A stretch of 64,000 bases of DNA from Bacilli bacterium (GCA_017468925.1 JAFUHI010000002.1:1-64000), one strand, 5' to 3'. Counted from the stretch's first letter, positions 27,603-36,486 are shown. Translations and numbers: made by a program. The notes: generated by a model from the letters alone, not told the origin.

Positions 27603-27608
27603 TATAAT
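27603..27608 (+). promoter_or_regulatory. -10 box of a probably leaderless operon
   Basis: A perfect TATAAT is followed by 6 bases and the ATG at 27615, so the transcript should begin at or beside the start codon. The -35 region is weak. Confidence 0.55.
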
Positions 27609-27614
27609 AAGAAT

Positions 27615-28064
27615 ATGCAGAAAGTTTATCGTTTTTATCATAATGACGATTGTGATATCAAACCAATCAATCCTTTATTCTCTTCTATAAAGAACCCCAA
27701 GCATCTTTATGATTTATTGGGAGATATTTGGTGCGAATATAGCTGCGCGCCTAGATTAAGGAAAGATTGGTCGATAAACAATAAGACACTAGGCCAATGC
27801 TCCATAACCGCCTTCCTCGCCCAAGATATTTTCGGGGGAGAAGTGTGGGGGATAAAGCTAGATGATGGAAGCTATCATTGTTTCAATATCGTTGGCAAAA
27901 CCCTCTTCGATTTGGCTAGTGAGCAATTTGGAGACGTAGTTTTAGATTATGAGAATAGAGTTATCCAAAATAGGGAAGAGCATTTCTCTACAAAAGAAAA
28001 AGAGGAGAGATATCTATATTTAAGAGATAAATTATTGAAAGGATTGAAAAATGAAAAGAGTTAA
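27615..28064 (+). CDS. YunG-like uncharacterised protein (149 aa)
   Basis: The conserved core 'WSINNKTLGQCSITAFLAQDIFGG' (about 53-76) followed by 'GSYHCFNIV...LFDLASEQF' resembles the small YunG-like proteins of Firmicutes. A Cys in GQC, a His about 27 residues later, and an Asp in 'FDLA' are spaced as in cysteine-peptidase or transglutaminase-like folds, but no activity is known to me. It is the first gene of a three-gene operon and overlaps the next gene by 14 bases. Confidence 0.6.
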   Translation: MQKVYRFYHNDDCDIKPINPLFSSIKNPKHLYDLLGDIWCEYSCAPRLRKDWSINNKTLGQCSITAFLAQDIFGGEVWGIKLDDGSYHCFNIVGKTLFDLASEQFGDVVLDYENRVIQNREEHFSTKEKEERYLYLRDKLLKGLKNEKS

Positions 28065-28437
28065 AAGAATTCTATTTTTGGTGGGTGGCATTCTATCGAT
28101 CGTGATGGCGGCATCATTCTTCATCGTAGGGCTTGTATTCGTGGTTTTAGGACCCACCATCGGAGCCTATATGGCAGAGACTGACCAGCAAGCCGCAGAT
28201 ATTTTCTTAGGTGTTTATCTATCGATTGGTCTTGTTTTCGTTATCGTAAGCGTGTTTGGCATCATCAATGCGATTCTTTCGTTTAAGGCAATGAATAGCA
28301 ATAGTAAATCGCTTATGGTCGCAAATATAGTATTTGGCATATTGAGCGATGTTATTGTCAATGTTGTCGGAGGCATCATCGGTTTCATCTTAATTGATAG
28401 AGAAAAGGAGGATAAAGACAATGCAATTGAAGGTTAG
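28051..28437 (+). CDS. Small four-helix membrane protein, DUF4064-like (128 aa)
   Basis: Four hydrophobic helices (about 7-33, 50-72, 85-100 and 97-115) with a conserved C-terminal 'IVGGIIGFILI' resemble DUF4064 proteins, which have no known function. It overlaps the genes on both sides (14 and 17 bases), so the three products are probably made together. Confidence 0.65.
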   Translation: MKRVKRILFLVGGILSIVMAASFFIVGLVFVVLGPTIGAYMAETDQQAADIFLGVYLSIGLVFVIVSVFGIINAILSFKAMNSNSKSLMVANIVFGILSDVIVNVVGGIIGFILIDREKEDKDNAIEG

Positions 28438-28915
28438 AAATAAATTATTCAACCCGAGAGGCTCATCCACGGTCAAGACGATGGATGATAAGCCTTATCT
28501 GAAAGTGGAGGGAAGATTCTTCAGCTTTAGGAAGAGGAAATACATCAAAGACTTAGAAGGCAAAACAATATATCAGGTAAGAAATAGGTTTTGGAATTTC
28601 TTCCTCCACAGCGCTTATATATTCGACGACAAAGGCGAGAAAATCTGCCAAGTGACCAGAAAACTATCTTTGAAATCCAAATTCGAGATTGTTGGAACAT
28701 CCTCCGATTATAAAATCGACGGTGATGTAATCGGATGGAACTATAGCATAGTAAAGGATGGAAAAGTCATCGCCACAATCAGAAGGAAATTCGATATCAC
28801 TGATTCTTTCATCCTAGACTCAAAAGATGAAGAGACTTCATTCGCTATCGCTTTAATCATCGCGATTGATAACATCATGGATAATGAAAGAGACAGCTCC
28901 GTATCCATAGACTAA
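28421..28915 (+). CDS. LURP-one/Tubby C-like protein (164 aa)
   Basis: The start at 28421 follows AGGAGG by 10 bases. The sequence has the LURP-one-related (DUF567) beta-barrel pattern: 'LKVRNKLFNPRGSSTVKT', then repeated strands such as 'KYIKDLEGKTIYQVRNRF' and 'IWSIVKDGKVIATIRRKF'-like segments. Related bacterial proteins are uncharacterised; the fold resembles phospholipid scramblase and Tubby C-terminal domains, so membrane-lipid binding is possible, and the neighbouring genes also encode membrane proteins. It ends the operon. Confidence 0.7.
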   Translation: MQLKVRNKLFNPRGSSTVKTMDDKPYLKVEGRFFSFRKRKYIKDLEGKTIYQVRNRFWNFFLHSAYIFDDKGEKICQVTRKLSLKSKFEIVGTSSDYKIDGDVIGWNYSIVKDGKVIATIRRKFDITDSFILDSKDEETSFAIALIIAIDNIMDNERDSSVSID

Positions 28916-29092
28916 AGAAATCATTCTGTAACCGTTTTCAATAAAAATTCAATATTTCATACAAAAATATTAATTAACGCAATTTCTGCGAAGATTTTAG
29001 GTATTAAATTCGTTTACAATTTTTTATAAACTTTCTTATGCGTGAGCATATGTGTATGGAAAAATAATATTTTTCTTTTATTATATTATTGA

Positions 29093-29147
29093 TTTAGGCG
29101 AAGTATGCCTAAACGCCAGTGAATAGAATCGTAACGATCTACCTGGC
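29093..29147 (+). promoter_or_regulatory. Structured 5' leader of the 897-residue surface-protein gene
   Basis: A perfect 7-bp hairpin (TTTAGGC 29093-29099 / GCCTAAA 29107-29113) is followed by a second stem, GCCAG (29115-29119) with CTGGC (29143-29147), enclosing an ATCGT/ACGAT inverted repeat. GGAGG comes 20 bases later. An AT-rich TATATTATT promoter-like run lies just upstream (about 29080-29090). The 28916-29092 spacer otherwise shows only AT-rich DNA. Confidence 0.4.
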
Positions 29148-29179
29148 ATACAAAATCTTAAGTTAATGGAGGATTGAGT

Positions 29180-31873
29180 ATGAAAAGTAAAATGTTAACA
29201 AGAATCCTAGGAGCCTTTGCTGCATTCAGCATGGCTGCTGGAGTTGGTGTCGCTATTGGCGTTGCTGCTGTAAAAGAAGCAGCGCCGGTACACGCTGCTG
29301 CCGGTGATGAAGTTGTCTATAAAGAAGTAACTTTTAGTTCTTCAACTATGGGCAGTTCCGTCAGTGGCTACACTAGCACTTGGACCAATACAACAACAGG
29401 CGATACCGGAATTGCTGTTAGTCTTACCAACTTTAACAACAATGGTAAAGGCTGGGATTATGTAAAATGTGGAAGAAAGAATAATGCTTCTGTTGGAACG
29501 ATTACTACATCAGCAGCTATTGATGAAGCAATTACTAAAGTCGATGTTACAATTGACGCAATTACTGCATCAAAGGTAAATTCAATTAAACTTTATACTT
29601 CGCCAAATGGTTCATCTTGGTCATCCGTTGGAACCTATACCGCTGCTACAGGTACAAAGAGCGTTGCACTAACTACACCTACGCAAAACCTTTATTACAA
29701 GGTTGAGTTCGATTGTGCTTCTGGTTCTTCAAACGGATTGGTTACAGTATCAAAACTTGAATATTATTACATCGAACCTTCATCTGAAACTTATACCGTT
29801 TCATTTAATGCAAATGGTGGAAGCGGCTCAATGAGTGATGTCTCTGATGTCAAAGGAAGTTATATATTACCAGATAACGGATTTACAGCACCAGCCAATA
29901 AAGCATTTGCTGGCTGGAAGGCCAATAATGCTGGAGATTTAATTGCCGCTGGTGATTCTTACACCGTTTCAGCAAATGTCACGTTTTATGCCCAATGGGT
30001 AGATGCCTATACTGTCACTTATACAGCTGGTACAAATGGTAGTGGCTCCTATGCTCACGCTACGCAACCAGCAGGTTCCTACACTTTGTTGGACTTTGCA
30101 AGTTTGACAGGCGTTTCTGCTAATAGCGGATACCGCTTTGTAAATTACACAGTAAATGGCGTTGATAAAGATCCAGGAGATGTCATCACTTTGAGTGCTA
30201 GTACGTCAGTAGTGGTTAATTTTGAAGTCAAACCACTAGATACTACTTATGATTTTGCTACTAATTTCTCTACGTATGCCTCAACATGGAATACAACATA
30301 TGGTTCTAAAACTTTAGCTGGAACCACAGACGTTGGAGGGAACTATTCCGCAACAATAGTTTTAGGTCGTGCAAATAAACAAGCCTCAGGAACTATTCCT
30401 ACTTTGGCCGCGGCTAAAAATACGACAGTTGACAATATGATTGTTTTCACATTAACCGAAACAGGATACAAGATTAAAGATGTCACCGTCACATTTACTC
30501 AAAGAAGTTCAAATAAACCAACTTTAAATTTATTTAAAGGTAGCGACACAACCGCAAGCGGTATTACTGCTCTTGATACTGCAACAATTGGAACAAAATC
30601 AACTTTAAGTGTTGCTAGTTTAAACGACACTTCTTTCAGTGTTAATTGTATTGCATCCGGTACCTCAAATAACTGCTCTGTTGACTTATCGAGTATTTAT
30701 ATTTCTATCGAAGCCCAAGCCGCATATGGAACAACTGACCATATTAAGGTTACTGGTATGCCAAGAACTGTATATCACATTGGCGAAGTATATGATTCAA
30801 CCGGATTGGCTGTTACAGCTTATGATGGCGCAGATGAATCAATAGCAAACTTTAAAGATGTCACTTCAAGCATCACAACAAGATTCAGGAGTGGTGTTTA
30901 TACATTCGATGATACCGATGTTCCATCAACAGATATGTGGATTGAATACAAAGAAGGTGATTCAACTTATAGCACAGCTGAAGACATCACTATCTATGTT
31001 TATGCTCTTGCAGAATATCAACTCGTAGAATCCGCTCCTGCCGATTGGTCTGGAAACTACTTAATTGTCGCAACCGATAGCGATTCCAACTTAGTAGCTA
31101 TGAATGGTGGCTTAGCAAATCCAGATGTCGAAGGTGGCTACCAAGTTGTTACTGAAAAATCTACTGGCATCATTGAAGCCGGCCAAGAAAACGAATGGAC
31201 AATCGCTTCCTATTCAAACGGATATTCCATTCAAGGAAAATCTGGCAAATATATTGGTAGAGGTACTGATAGCAATGGTATGGATGTGAGTGATAGTGCA
31301 TTGCTAAATACGTTAGCCTTCGCCGATGGTGAAGTGACTGTTTCTGGTAGTAGCACAGGAAGAAAATTATCATTCAGTGCTACTGGTAATAGATTTAGAT
31401 ACTATTCTTCCGGCGCAGTCAAACTCTATAAGCTGGTTGAGTCTAGCAATGCGGCCGCTTATGCTGCCCAATTCCTAAATGATTTGGGATCAATTTGCGA
31501 TGCTAATGGCAATAGCGATGTAGATGATTTGAGTTTTACATGGGCCTGTCTTGCTATTGATTTTGGTGAATTAAGCGCCACGGATAAAGAACTGTTCAGA
31601 ACCGGTGTTGCAAGTGCATCTGGTACTGATATTCAAAAAACCCTTGCTCTCTACGACTATGTTGCCGCTAAATATAACACAAGATTAGAAAGCGAAGATT
31701 GTGAGAACTATGATTTTATGGGTCGTGAACCACAACCGCTTGCCCAAGGCAGAATTGTCAGTATCATTGAATCTTCAGAAGACAAAACAATGATTGGTGT
31801 TATTGGTGCTCTCACCATTGCAACAATCGCCGCCTTCTCTGTGATTACTCTTAAAAAGAGAAAATCAATCTAA
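29180..31873 (+). CDS. Secreted membrane-anchored protein with InlB repeat (897 aa)
   Basis: GGAGG lies 7 bases before the ATG at 29180; an upstream TTG is less likely. A long signal peptide ends near VHAAA (about residue 41). Beta-rich domains (about 45-195 and 350-510) flank one InlB repeat (about 207-276), which is very like that of the protein at 283-4248 ('FTAP..K.FAGWK.N'). A Cys-containing region of about 130 residues follows, with 'CENYDFMGRE', then a transmembrane helix (about 872-890) and a KKRKSI tail. It is rich in Ser and Thr, as expected for an exposed protein. Function unknown; probably an adhesin or binding protein. Confidence 0.8.
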   Translation: MKSKMLTRILGAFAAFSMAAGVGVAIGVAAVKEAAPVHAAAGDEVVYKEVTFSSSTMGSSVSGYTSTWTNTTTGDTGIAVSLTNFNNNGKGWDYVKCGRKNNASVGTITTSAAIDEAITKVDVTIDAITASKVNSIKLYTSPNGSSWSSVGTYTAATGTKSVALTTPTQNLYYKVEFDCASGSSNGLVTVSKLEYYYIEPSSETYTVSFNANGGSGSMSDVSDVKGSYILPDNGFTAPANKAFAGWKANNAGDLIAAGDSYTVSANVTFYAQWVDAYTVTYTAGTNGSGSYAHATQPAGSYTLLDFASLTGVSANSGYRFVNYTVNGVDKDPGDVITLSASTSVVVNFEVKPLDTTYDFATNFSTYASTWNTTYGSKTLAGTTDVGGNYSATIVLGRANKQASGTIPTLAAAKNTTVDNMIVFTLTETGYKIKDVTVTFTQRSSNKPTLNLFKGSDTTASGITALDTATIGTKSTLSVASLNDTSFSVNCIASGTSNNCSVDLSSIYISIEAQAAYGTTDHIKVTGMPRTVYHIGEVYDSTGLAVTAYDGADESIANFKDVTSSITTRFRSGVYTFDDTDVPSTDMWIEYKEGDSTYSTAEDITIYVYALAEYQLVESAPADWSGNYLIVATDSDSNLVAMNGGLANPDVEGGYQVVTEKSTGIIEAGQENEWTIASYSNGYSIQGKSGKYIGRGTDSNGMDVSDSALLNTLAFADGEVTVSGSSTGRKLSFSATGNRFRYYSSGAVKLYKLVESSNAAAYAAQFLNDLGSICDANGNSDVDDLSFTWACLAIDFGELSATDKELFRTGVASASGTDIQKTLALYDYVAAKYNTRLESEDCENYDFMGREPQPLAQGRIVSIIESSEDKTMIGVIGALTIATIAAFSVITLKKRKSI

Positions 31874-31894
31874 TCAAAGATTGTTAAAAGAATG

Positions 31895-31923
31895 ACCATC
31901 ATCGCATGATGATGGTTTTCTTT
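31895..31923 (+). terminator. Rho-independent terminator after the 897-residue surface-protein gene
   Basis: ACCATCATC (31895-31903) pairs with GATGATGGT (31908-31916) across a GCAT loop and is followed by TTTTCTTT. Confidence 0.85.
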
Positions 31924-31932
31924 ATATGGTGG

Positions 31933-31938
31933 TATAAT
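31933..31938 (+). promoter_or_regulatory. -10 box of a probably leaderless gene (SGNH hydrolase)
   Basis: A perfect TATAAT is followed by 6 bases and the ATG at 31945. It lies directly after the terminator of the previous gene. Confidence 0.55.
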
Positions 31939-31944
31939 TTCCGT

Positions 31945-32724
31945 ATGAATAAAATAGCAAGAACATGGGTTGTTATAGGCGATTCGTTTGGAGCGATTAA
32001 TGAAGATCCTGAAGCATGGACTTTTGGAGCCCTTAAAAAGGGCTATGTTGATAGAACGATAGATAAGTTATCCTTTGATGTTAAAAAGATTAATATAAGC
32101 GTTTCTGGATATCAGACTAAGGATTGGTTAAAAGAACCTATACAAAAAGGGGATTTCTATACCATTCTTTTAGGCACTAATGATTGGTGGGGGAGTGATA
32201 TTAGGGTAGGGGATAAAAGTTCCTACTTAAATAGAGAACCCAACACAATATTAGGAAACTTAGGGGTTTTGATTGACAGAATAAGGGATATTGATAAATA
32301 CAATCCTATATTCGTTATGAATCCAGTTGAAAGTGCTTTATTCGTATATAAGCCAGACTTCTATAACAATCGTTCGGTGATATCGACAAATCCAGTCAAT
32401 GGAAGAACCATTAAAGATATTGCAGACGCTATATATAAATATGTAAGAGGATATAACATTATTCCTATTAATTTACATGACTTATCAGGAATAACACCCG
32501 CTAACTGTGTTAAATTTCAAAGAAGGATGATTAATGGAGAAATAAAAGATATTCCTTATCCAGAATATTTGAAATATCCTTTTGATCCATCCGTGGAGAC
32601 TTTATATCCATATCCAGAAGAATCATTTGATTATACATATGATGGTTTACACCCTACTGATAAAGGGTCGGAAGTCATTGCGGAAATGCTCGCTAAATAC
32701 ATTAACGAGTATTACGAAGAATAA
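31945..32724 (+). CDS. Cytosolic SGNH/GDSL-type hydrolase (259 aa)
   Basis: Block I is VIGDSFGAI with the nucleophile Ser (residue 14), block III is LLGTNDW and block V is DGLHPTDKG with the catalytic Asp and His. The order and spacing fit SGNH esterases and lipases, which remove acyl groups, often acetyl groups from sugars. There is no signal peptide, so it acts in the cytosol. The ATG at 31945 is chosen because the hydrophobic upstream extension lies across a terminator and the -10 box. It is a single-gene unit. Confidence 0.85.
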   Translation: MNKIARTWVVIGDSFGAINEDPEAWTFGALKKGYVDRTIDKLSFDVKKINISVSGYQTKDWLKEPIQKGDFYTILLGTNDWWGSDIRVGDKSSYLNREPNTILGNLGVLIDRIRDIDKYNPIFVMNPVESALFVYKPDFYNNRSVISTNPVNGRTIKDIADAIYKYVRGYNIIPINLHDLSGITPANCVKFQRRMINGEIKDIPYPEYLKYPFDPSVETLYPYPEESFDYTYDGLHPTDKGSEVIAEMLAKYINEYYEE

Positions 32725-32743
32725 GCAATTCTAAACAGTATAA

Positions 32744-32921
32744 AAAAGTTTACACAAAATATTTTCACTAATTTAATTTTCGTCAAAATTATTAAATTAA
32801 AAGTTTACACATCATAAAAATATAAAAACTATTACTTTGTAATAAAATGAGAATAAATATTTGCATGATTAATTTTTAAAATTCTAAAATTTAAAATATT
32901 TTAATTTAAAAAGTTGACACG
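32744..32921 (+). repeat. Three AAAAGTTKACAC repeats upstream of the TetR-type gene
   Basis: Copies lie at 32744-32756 (AAAAGTTTACACA), 32799-32811 (AAAAGTTTACACA) and 32909-32921 (AAAAGTTGACACG), with start-to-start distances of 55 and 110 bases. The first and third are each followed, 17 bases after the TTKACA, by TTTAAT, which makes two identical -35/-10 pairs. The DNA between is almost pure A and T. The repeats may be promoters, operators or both. Confidence 0.5.
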
Positions 32922-32942
32922 TGTTAAATAATGTTCTTTAAT
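32909..32942 (+). promoter_or_regulatory. Promoter with overlapping palindrome for the TetR-type gene
   Basis: TTGACA (32914-32919), 17 bases, then TTTAAT (32937-32942). The -35 is embedded in a near-palindrome with the perfect core ACACGTGT (32917-32924), a good autorepressor site. The expected transcription start falls at the ATG at 32949. Confidence 0.55.
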
Positions 32943-32948
32943 TATGGC

Positions 32949-33542
32949 ATGGTTAAAGATCAATATTCTTCATCGGCACGAACAAAAAAGAACATAAGAG
33001 AATCCTGCTTGCTGATGCTTTTGAATAAGAAGAATGATGAATTAGAAGTTAAAGAATTATGTAAGGTAGCAGGAATCTCTAGAACCACCTTCTATAATCA
33101 TTATCAGTCGTTGGATGAATTATTTATCGATTGCCTTGAAAACAAGCTTTCTAGGCTATCTAACGAGCTTAAAAACAAAAACTATGATGAAGATGATTAT
33201 CTAGATTCATTATTGTTTGATTTATCCGTATTCTTCAAAGGTGATCAAGAACAAATTTCATCATTGGTGTCGGTCACTGGTTCTTATTTTTATGAATATA
33301 TAAAAAATATCGTCAATGATAATTTGATGAAATGGTTAAATTTATATCACGATGATTTGTTGGAGAATAACGATTTTAGGATGTATATATCATTATGTTC
33401 TCATTCAATCGCAGGCTTATATTTTGACTATTTTAAAAAGGAGCTTGATTGCTCCTTGTTAGATATCGTAAGCGTCTCTAAGAATCTCTATAAGCCTCTT
33501 CTCAAGGTCAAGAAACCCCGCCAGAAAAAGTCATTATTTTAA
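32949..33542 (+). CDS. TetR/AcrR-type transcription regulator (197 aa)
   Basis: An N-terminal helix-turn-helix of TetR type is present ('LEVKELCKVAGISRTTFYNHYQSLDELF', about 28-56), followed by an all-helical C-terminal sensing domain like those of the DhaS/TetR_C_33 group. The start at 32949 (not 32931) is inferred because the promoter's -10 box occupies 32937-32942; the mRNA would then be leaderless. The palindrome over its own -35 suggests autoregulation. Its targets are unknown; neither neighbour is an obvious pump. Confidence 0.8.
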   Translation: MVKDQYSSSARTKKNIRESCLLMLLNKKNDELEVKELCKVAGISRTTFYNHYQSLDELFIDCLENKLSRLSNELKNKNYDEDDYLDSLLFDLSVFFKGDQEQISSLVSVTGSYFYEYIKNIVNDNLMKWLNLYHDDLLENNDFRMYISLCSHSIAGLYFDYFKKELDCSLLDIVSVSKNLYKPLLKVKKPRQKKSLF

Positions 33543-33558
33543 GACACTTATATGTAAC

Positions 33559-33583
33559 AGCCTCCAAAACGGGGGCTTTTTAT
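33559..33583 (+). terminator. Terminator after the TetR-type gene
   Basis: AGCCTCC (33559-33565) pairs with GGGGGCT (33571-33577, one G-T pair) and is followed by TTTTTATA. It lies in the 37-base gap between convergent genes. Confidence 0.8.
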
Positions 33584-34428
33584 ATAGCCAAAATCTTTTC
33601 GATTGCGTTATTTAGTTCGCTGACATCTGCGTTTTCTATATCACCAGAGTCCGCTAAAAAAGTCAGTTTTGGATTGATTGGAAGCCTATCTATTATTTCT
33701 AAGTCGTATTTTGCTGCAGCTTCATCGCTTTTGCCTTCACCGAAGACAGAAATCTTCTTTCCGCAGTCGGGGCAAATTAGATAAGACATATTTTCAATGA
33801 TGCCTAACACTCTTATATTCATCTGCATCATCATGTTAACACTTTTCTCAACTATCAAAGAGACTAGGTCTTGAGGAGAGGTGACTACGATTGAAGCCTC
33901 GACTGGCAATTGCTGAAACACAGTCAAAGGAACATCGCTTGTGCCTGGCGGCATATCGATTAATAAATAATCAAGATCACCATAAATTACTTCGGTGAAT
34001 AATTGGCCTACGAAACTGGAGACCATTGGGCCTCTCCAAATGACAGGCGCGGCTTCATCATCCAATAAGCAATTCGCAGACATGATTTCTATCTCGCCTT
34101 TTTTGCTCATGCAGGGGAAGATGCCAAGATCATTCCCGCTGGCTTTTTCTTTAACGCCAAAAATCTTTGGGATGGATGGACCCGTAACGTCCGCGTCTAG
34201 TATTCCAACCTTATATCCTTTTTTGGATAAGGCGACCGCTAATAAGCTTGTCACCATGCTTTTGCCAACTCCGCCTTTTCCAGATATAACGGCAATCACA
34301 TGTTTGATATTAGTTGCCTCGTGGGCTTTTAATTTCGGGATGCCGCCATTTCTAGAAGGGCAATTGCTCGCGGAGCAGCCTTCGCACACATGATCGCAGT
34401 TGCTTTCGTTTATTTCTTTTTCGCTCAT
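33580..34428 (-). CDS. mrp: Mrp/ApbC-type iron-sulfur carrier P-loop ATPase (282 aa)
   Basis: The start at 34428 follows AGAGGAAAA; an ATG 30 bases upstream is less likely. A Cys-rich N-terminal tail (CDHVCEGCSASNC, as in eukaryote-type NBP35 and many clostridial Mrp proteins) leads to the deviant Walker A GKGGVGKS (about 50-57), 'DADVTGPSIP', 'DMPPGTSD' and the bridging CPDCGK pair that holds a 4Fe-4S cluster at the dimer interface. It delivers Fe-S clusters to apoproteins in the cytosol. It is downstream of the GH3 gene on the same strand, 72 bases apart, with its own promoter-like TAAAAT. Confidence 0.93.
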   Translation of the reverse strand: MSEKEINESNCDHVCEGCSASNCPSRNGGIPKLKAHEATNIKHVIAVISGKGGVGKSMVTSLLAVALSKKGYKVGILDADVTGPSIPKIFGVKEKASGNDLGIFPCMSKKGEIEIMSANCLLDDEAAPVIWRGPMVSSFVGQLFTEVIYGDLDYLLIDMPPGTSDVPLTVFQQLPVEASIVVTSPQDLVSLIVEKSVNMMMQMNIRVLGIIENMSYLICPDCGKKISVFGEGKSDEAAAKYDLEIIDRLPINPKLTFLADSGDIENADVSELNNAIEKILAI

Positions 34429-34500
34429 AGAATTTTCCTCTGGTACGTATTTTATCAAATATAAAAATATTTAAGTAATAAGATGCAATAAGATAAGTGG

Positions 34501-36486
34501 TTATATCTTAATGTTATCTTCTAGCCTTATATCGCTCGCGGAAGCGCCTACCATTATTCGATATATTCCTGGATTGACTCTCCAGGCGTTTATCTTGTCA
34601 TCGAAGTAGGCTAGAGATTTATTCTTGAAAGATAACGTTATTGTTTTCTTTTCACCGGGGTTTAGCAGGGTTTTTTGAAACCCAATTAGTTCTTTGGCGG
34701 GTCTATCTTCGAATGCGTTTCTTCCATCTATATAGACCTCTGATATTTCTTTTCCAGCGACATCTCCGATATTGGTGATGTCATAAGAAACGACGAATCC
34801 ATCATTTGTTTTATCTATTTTTAGATTATCGTATTTGAATTTCGTATAACTTAACCCATATCCAAAGGGATAATTGACTTTGATTCCTTTAGTCTCGTAT
34901 AAGCGATATCCAACATATATGCGATCGTCATATATATCGTGATTCAAATCTCTTTTGTGGAGGAAGGGGTTGACGTTTGTATCCTCAATGAATGATTCGG
35001 TCAATTTGCCTGAAGGATTAACTTCGCCAGTCAGTAGTTTGGCCAATCCTTCGTTTGTGGCCTCTCCACCAAATGGGACATATAATATCGCTTTAGCGTC
35101 GTTAACGAAGTCCGATACATCAATCACCCCGCCGGATTCAATTACAACGACTAGATTTTTGGTGAACTTAGAAATCTCTTTTATTACGTCGATTTGAATC
35201 GAGTCTAATTTAAGGGTTTCTCTATCATAACCTTCGCATTCTAGGCATCTATTTGTCCCAACAACGATTATTGAGACATCGCTTTCTTTGGCGATTCTTT
35301 CACAATCGTAGAAGAAGATGTTGTAGTGGCCTCCAAAGCCAAACTTATATTGGTATCCGCATTGGTATTCGATACGGGATTTATCAAGTTTCTCTTTCAA
35401 TAGAGACGCAAGTCCTTTTTGCTTGATTCTAAACCTAGTATCGAATTCACCATATGGATTATCACCAAGATTATTTGAGCCACCTCCGCCTAGTTCTGGT
35501 ATCTCTGAATGCTCGCCAAAAACTCCAATCCTTTGGCCGTTCTTAAGCGGGAGGATATTGTCATTGTTTTTTAGCAATACCGCGCCTTCTAGAAGGGTTT
35601 TGACAGCAATTTCATGCCTTTCTTCGTTGTTATATTTAACGAACCTAGTTTCTTTTGCACTTAATATCTTATTCGTCCATGCTTCTATTCTTTTAACCGA
35701 TACATCGATATCCTTTTCGGTGATGGAACCATCCTTCAAGGCATTTCTAGTTAATTCATATGTATCGTGCCATGCAGGGTGAGGCATCTCCAAATCAAGC
35801 GAGGCTTTTAAGGCCAGAGGTCTATTATGAACCGCACCCCAATCAGACATAATAAGGTTCTTATAATGCAATTCATCTCTTAAGACTTTTTTTAATACAT
35901 GTTTGTTTTGGGAAACCAATTCACCATTGACTCTATTGTATGAGCACATGATTGCCCAGGGGTCTGCTTCGATAGCAATCTCAAACGCTTTCGTATATAT
36001 TTCCCTCAACGTCCTTTCATCCATATCGCTGGAACATTGGAGTCTAGCGTATTCTCTATTGTTAGCAAGATAATGCTTCATTGAACAAGATACACCGCGG
36101 TTTTGCAAAGTTTTTATATATGTTTTAGCAATTTCACCCGTTAGAAGAGGATCTTCAGAAATATATTCAAAGTTGCGACCGCATAATGGATTCCTCTTTA
36201 TGTTTACTGATGGGCCTAGAAGCACATCGACATCATTCAAGACGCATATATCGCTTATGGCATCGACATATTGCTCAACGATATCTTGGTTCCAACTGGA
36301 AGCAAGGCAAGTGATAGAAGGCATCCATAATAATGGTTCTGCGTAATGCGGGCCAATCGGACCATCTTGAAGAGATAAGCTATGGGCTTTTCCGTTTAGC
36401 CCTTCTGTATGTTGTTCATCGTTTTCGCTTCCGCTTAATAGCTTTATTTTTTCTTCTAGAGAAAGGTTTGTATAATCAAACTTCAT
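34501..36486 (-). CDS. GH3-family beta-glycosidase (661 aa)
   Basis: This is a two-domain GH3 core plus a C-terminal fibronectin-III-like domain (about 580-655). Substrate-binding 'KHYLANN' (137-143) and the nucleophile Asp215 in LIMSDWGAV are present; 'GEHSEIPELGGGGSNN' begins the second domain. There is no signal peptide, so it acts on imported oligosaccharides; beta-glucoside is most common for this layout, but beta-xylosidase is possible. TATAAT lies about 32 bases upstream of the ATG on the minus strand, with a GGGAG ribosome site. Confidence 0.9.
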   Translation of the reverse strand: MKFDYTNLSLEEKIKLLSGSENDEQHTEGLNGKAHSLSLQDGPIGPHYAEPLLWMPSITCLASSWNQDIVEQYVDAISDICVLNDVDVLLGPSVNIKRNPLCGRNFEYISEDPLLTGEIAKTYIKTLQNRGVSCSMKHYLANNREYARLQCSSDMDERTLREIYTKAFEIAIEADPWAIMCSYNRVNGELVSQNKHVLKKVLRDELHYKNLIMSDWGAVHNRPLALKASLDLEMPHPAWHDTYELTRNALKDGSITEKDIDVSVKRIEAWTNKILSAKETRFVKYNNEERHEIAVKTLLEGAVLLKNNDNILPLKNGQRIGVFGEHSEIPELGGGGSNNLGDNPYGEFDTRFRIKQKGLASLLKEKLDKSRIEYQCGYQYKFGFGGHYNIFFYDCERIAKESDVSIIVVGTNRCLECEGYDRETLKLDSIQIDVIKEISKFTKNLVVVIESGGVIDVSDFVNDAKAILYVPFGGEATNEGLAKLLTGEVNPSGKLTESFIEDTNVNPFLHKRDLNHDIYDDRIYVGYRLYETKGIKVNYPFGYGLSYTKFKYDNLKIDKTNDGFVVSYDITNIGDVAGKEISEVYIDGRNAFEDRPAKELIGFQKTLLNPGEKKTITLSFKNKSLAYFDDKINAWRVNPGIYRIMVGASASDIRLEDNIKI

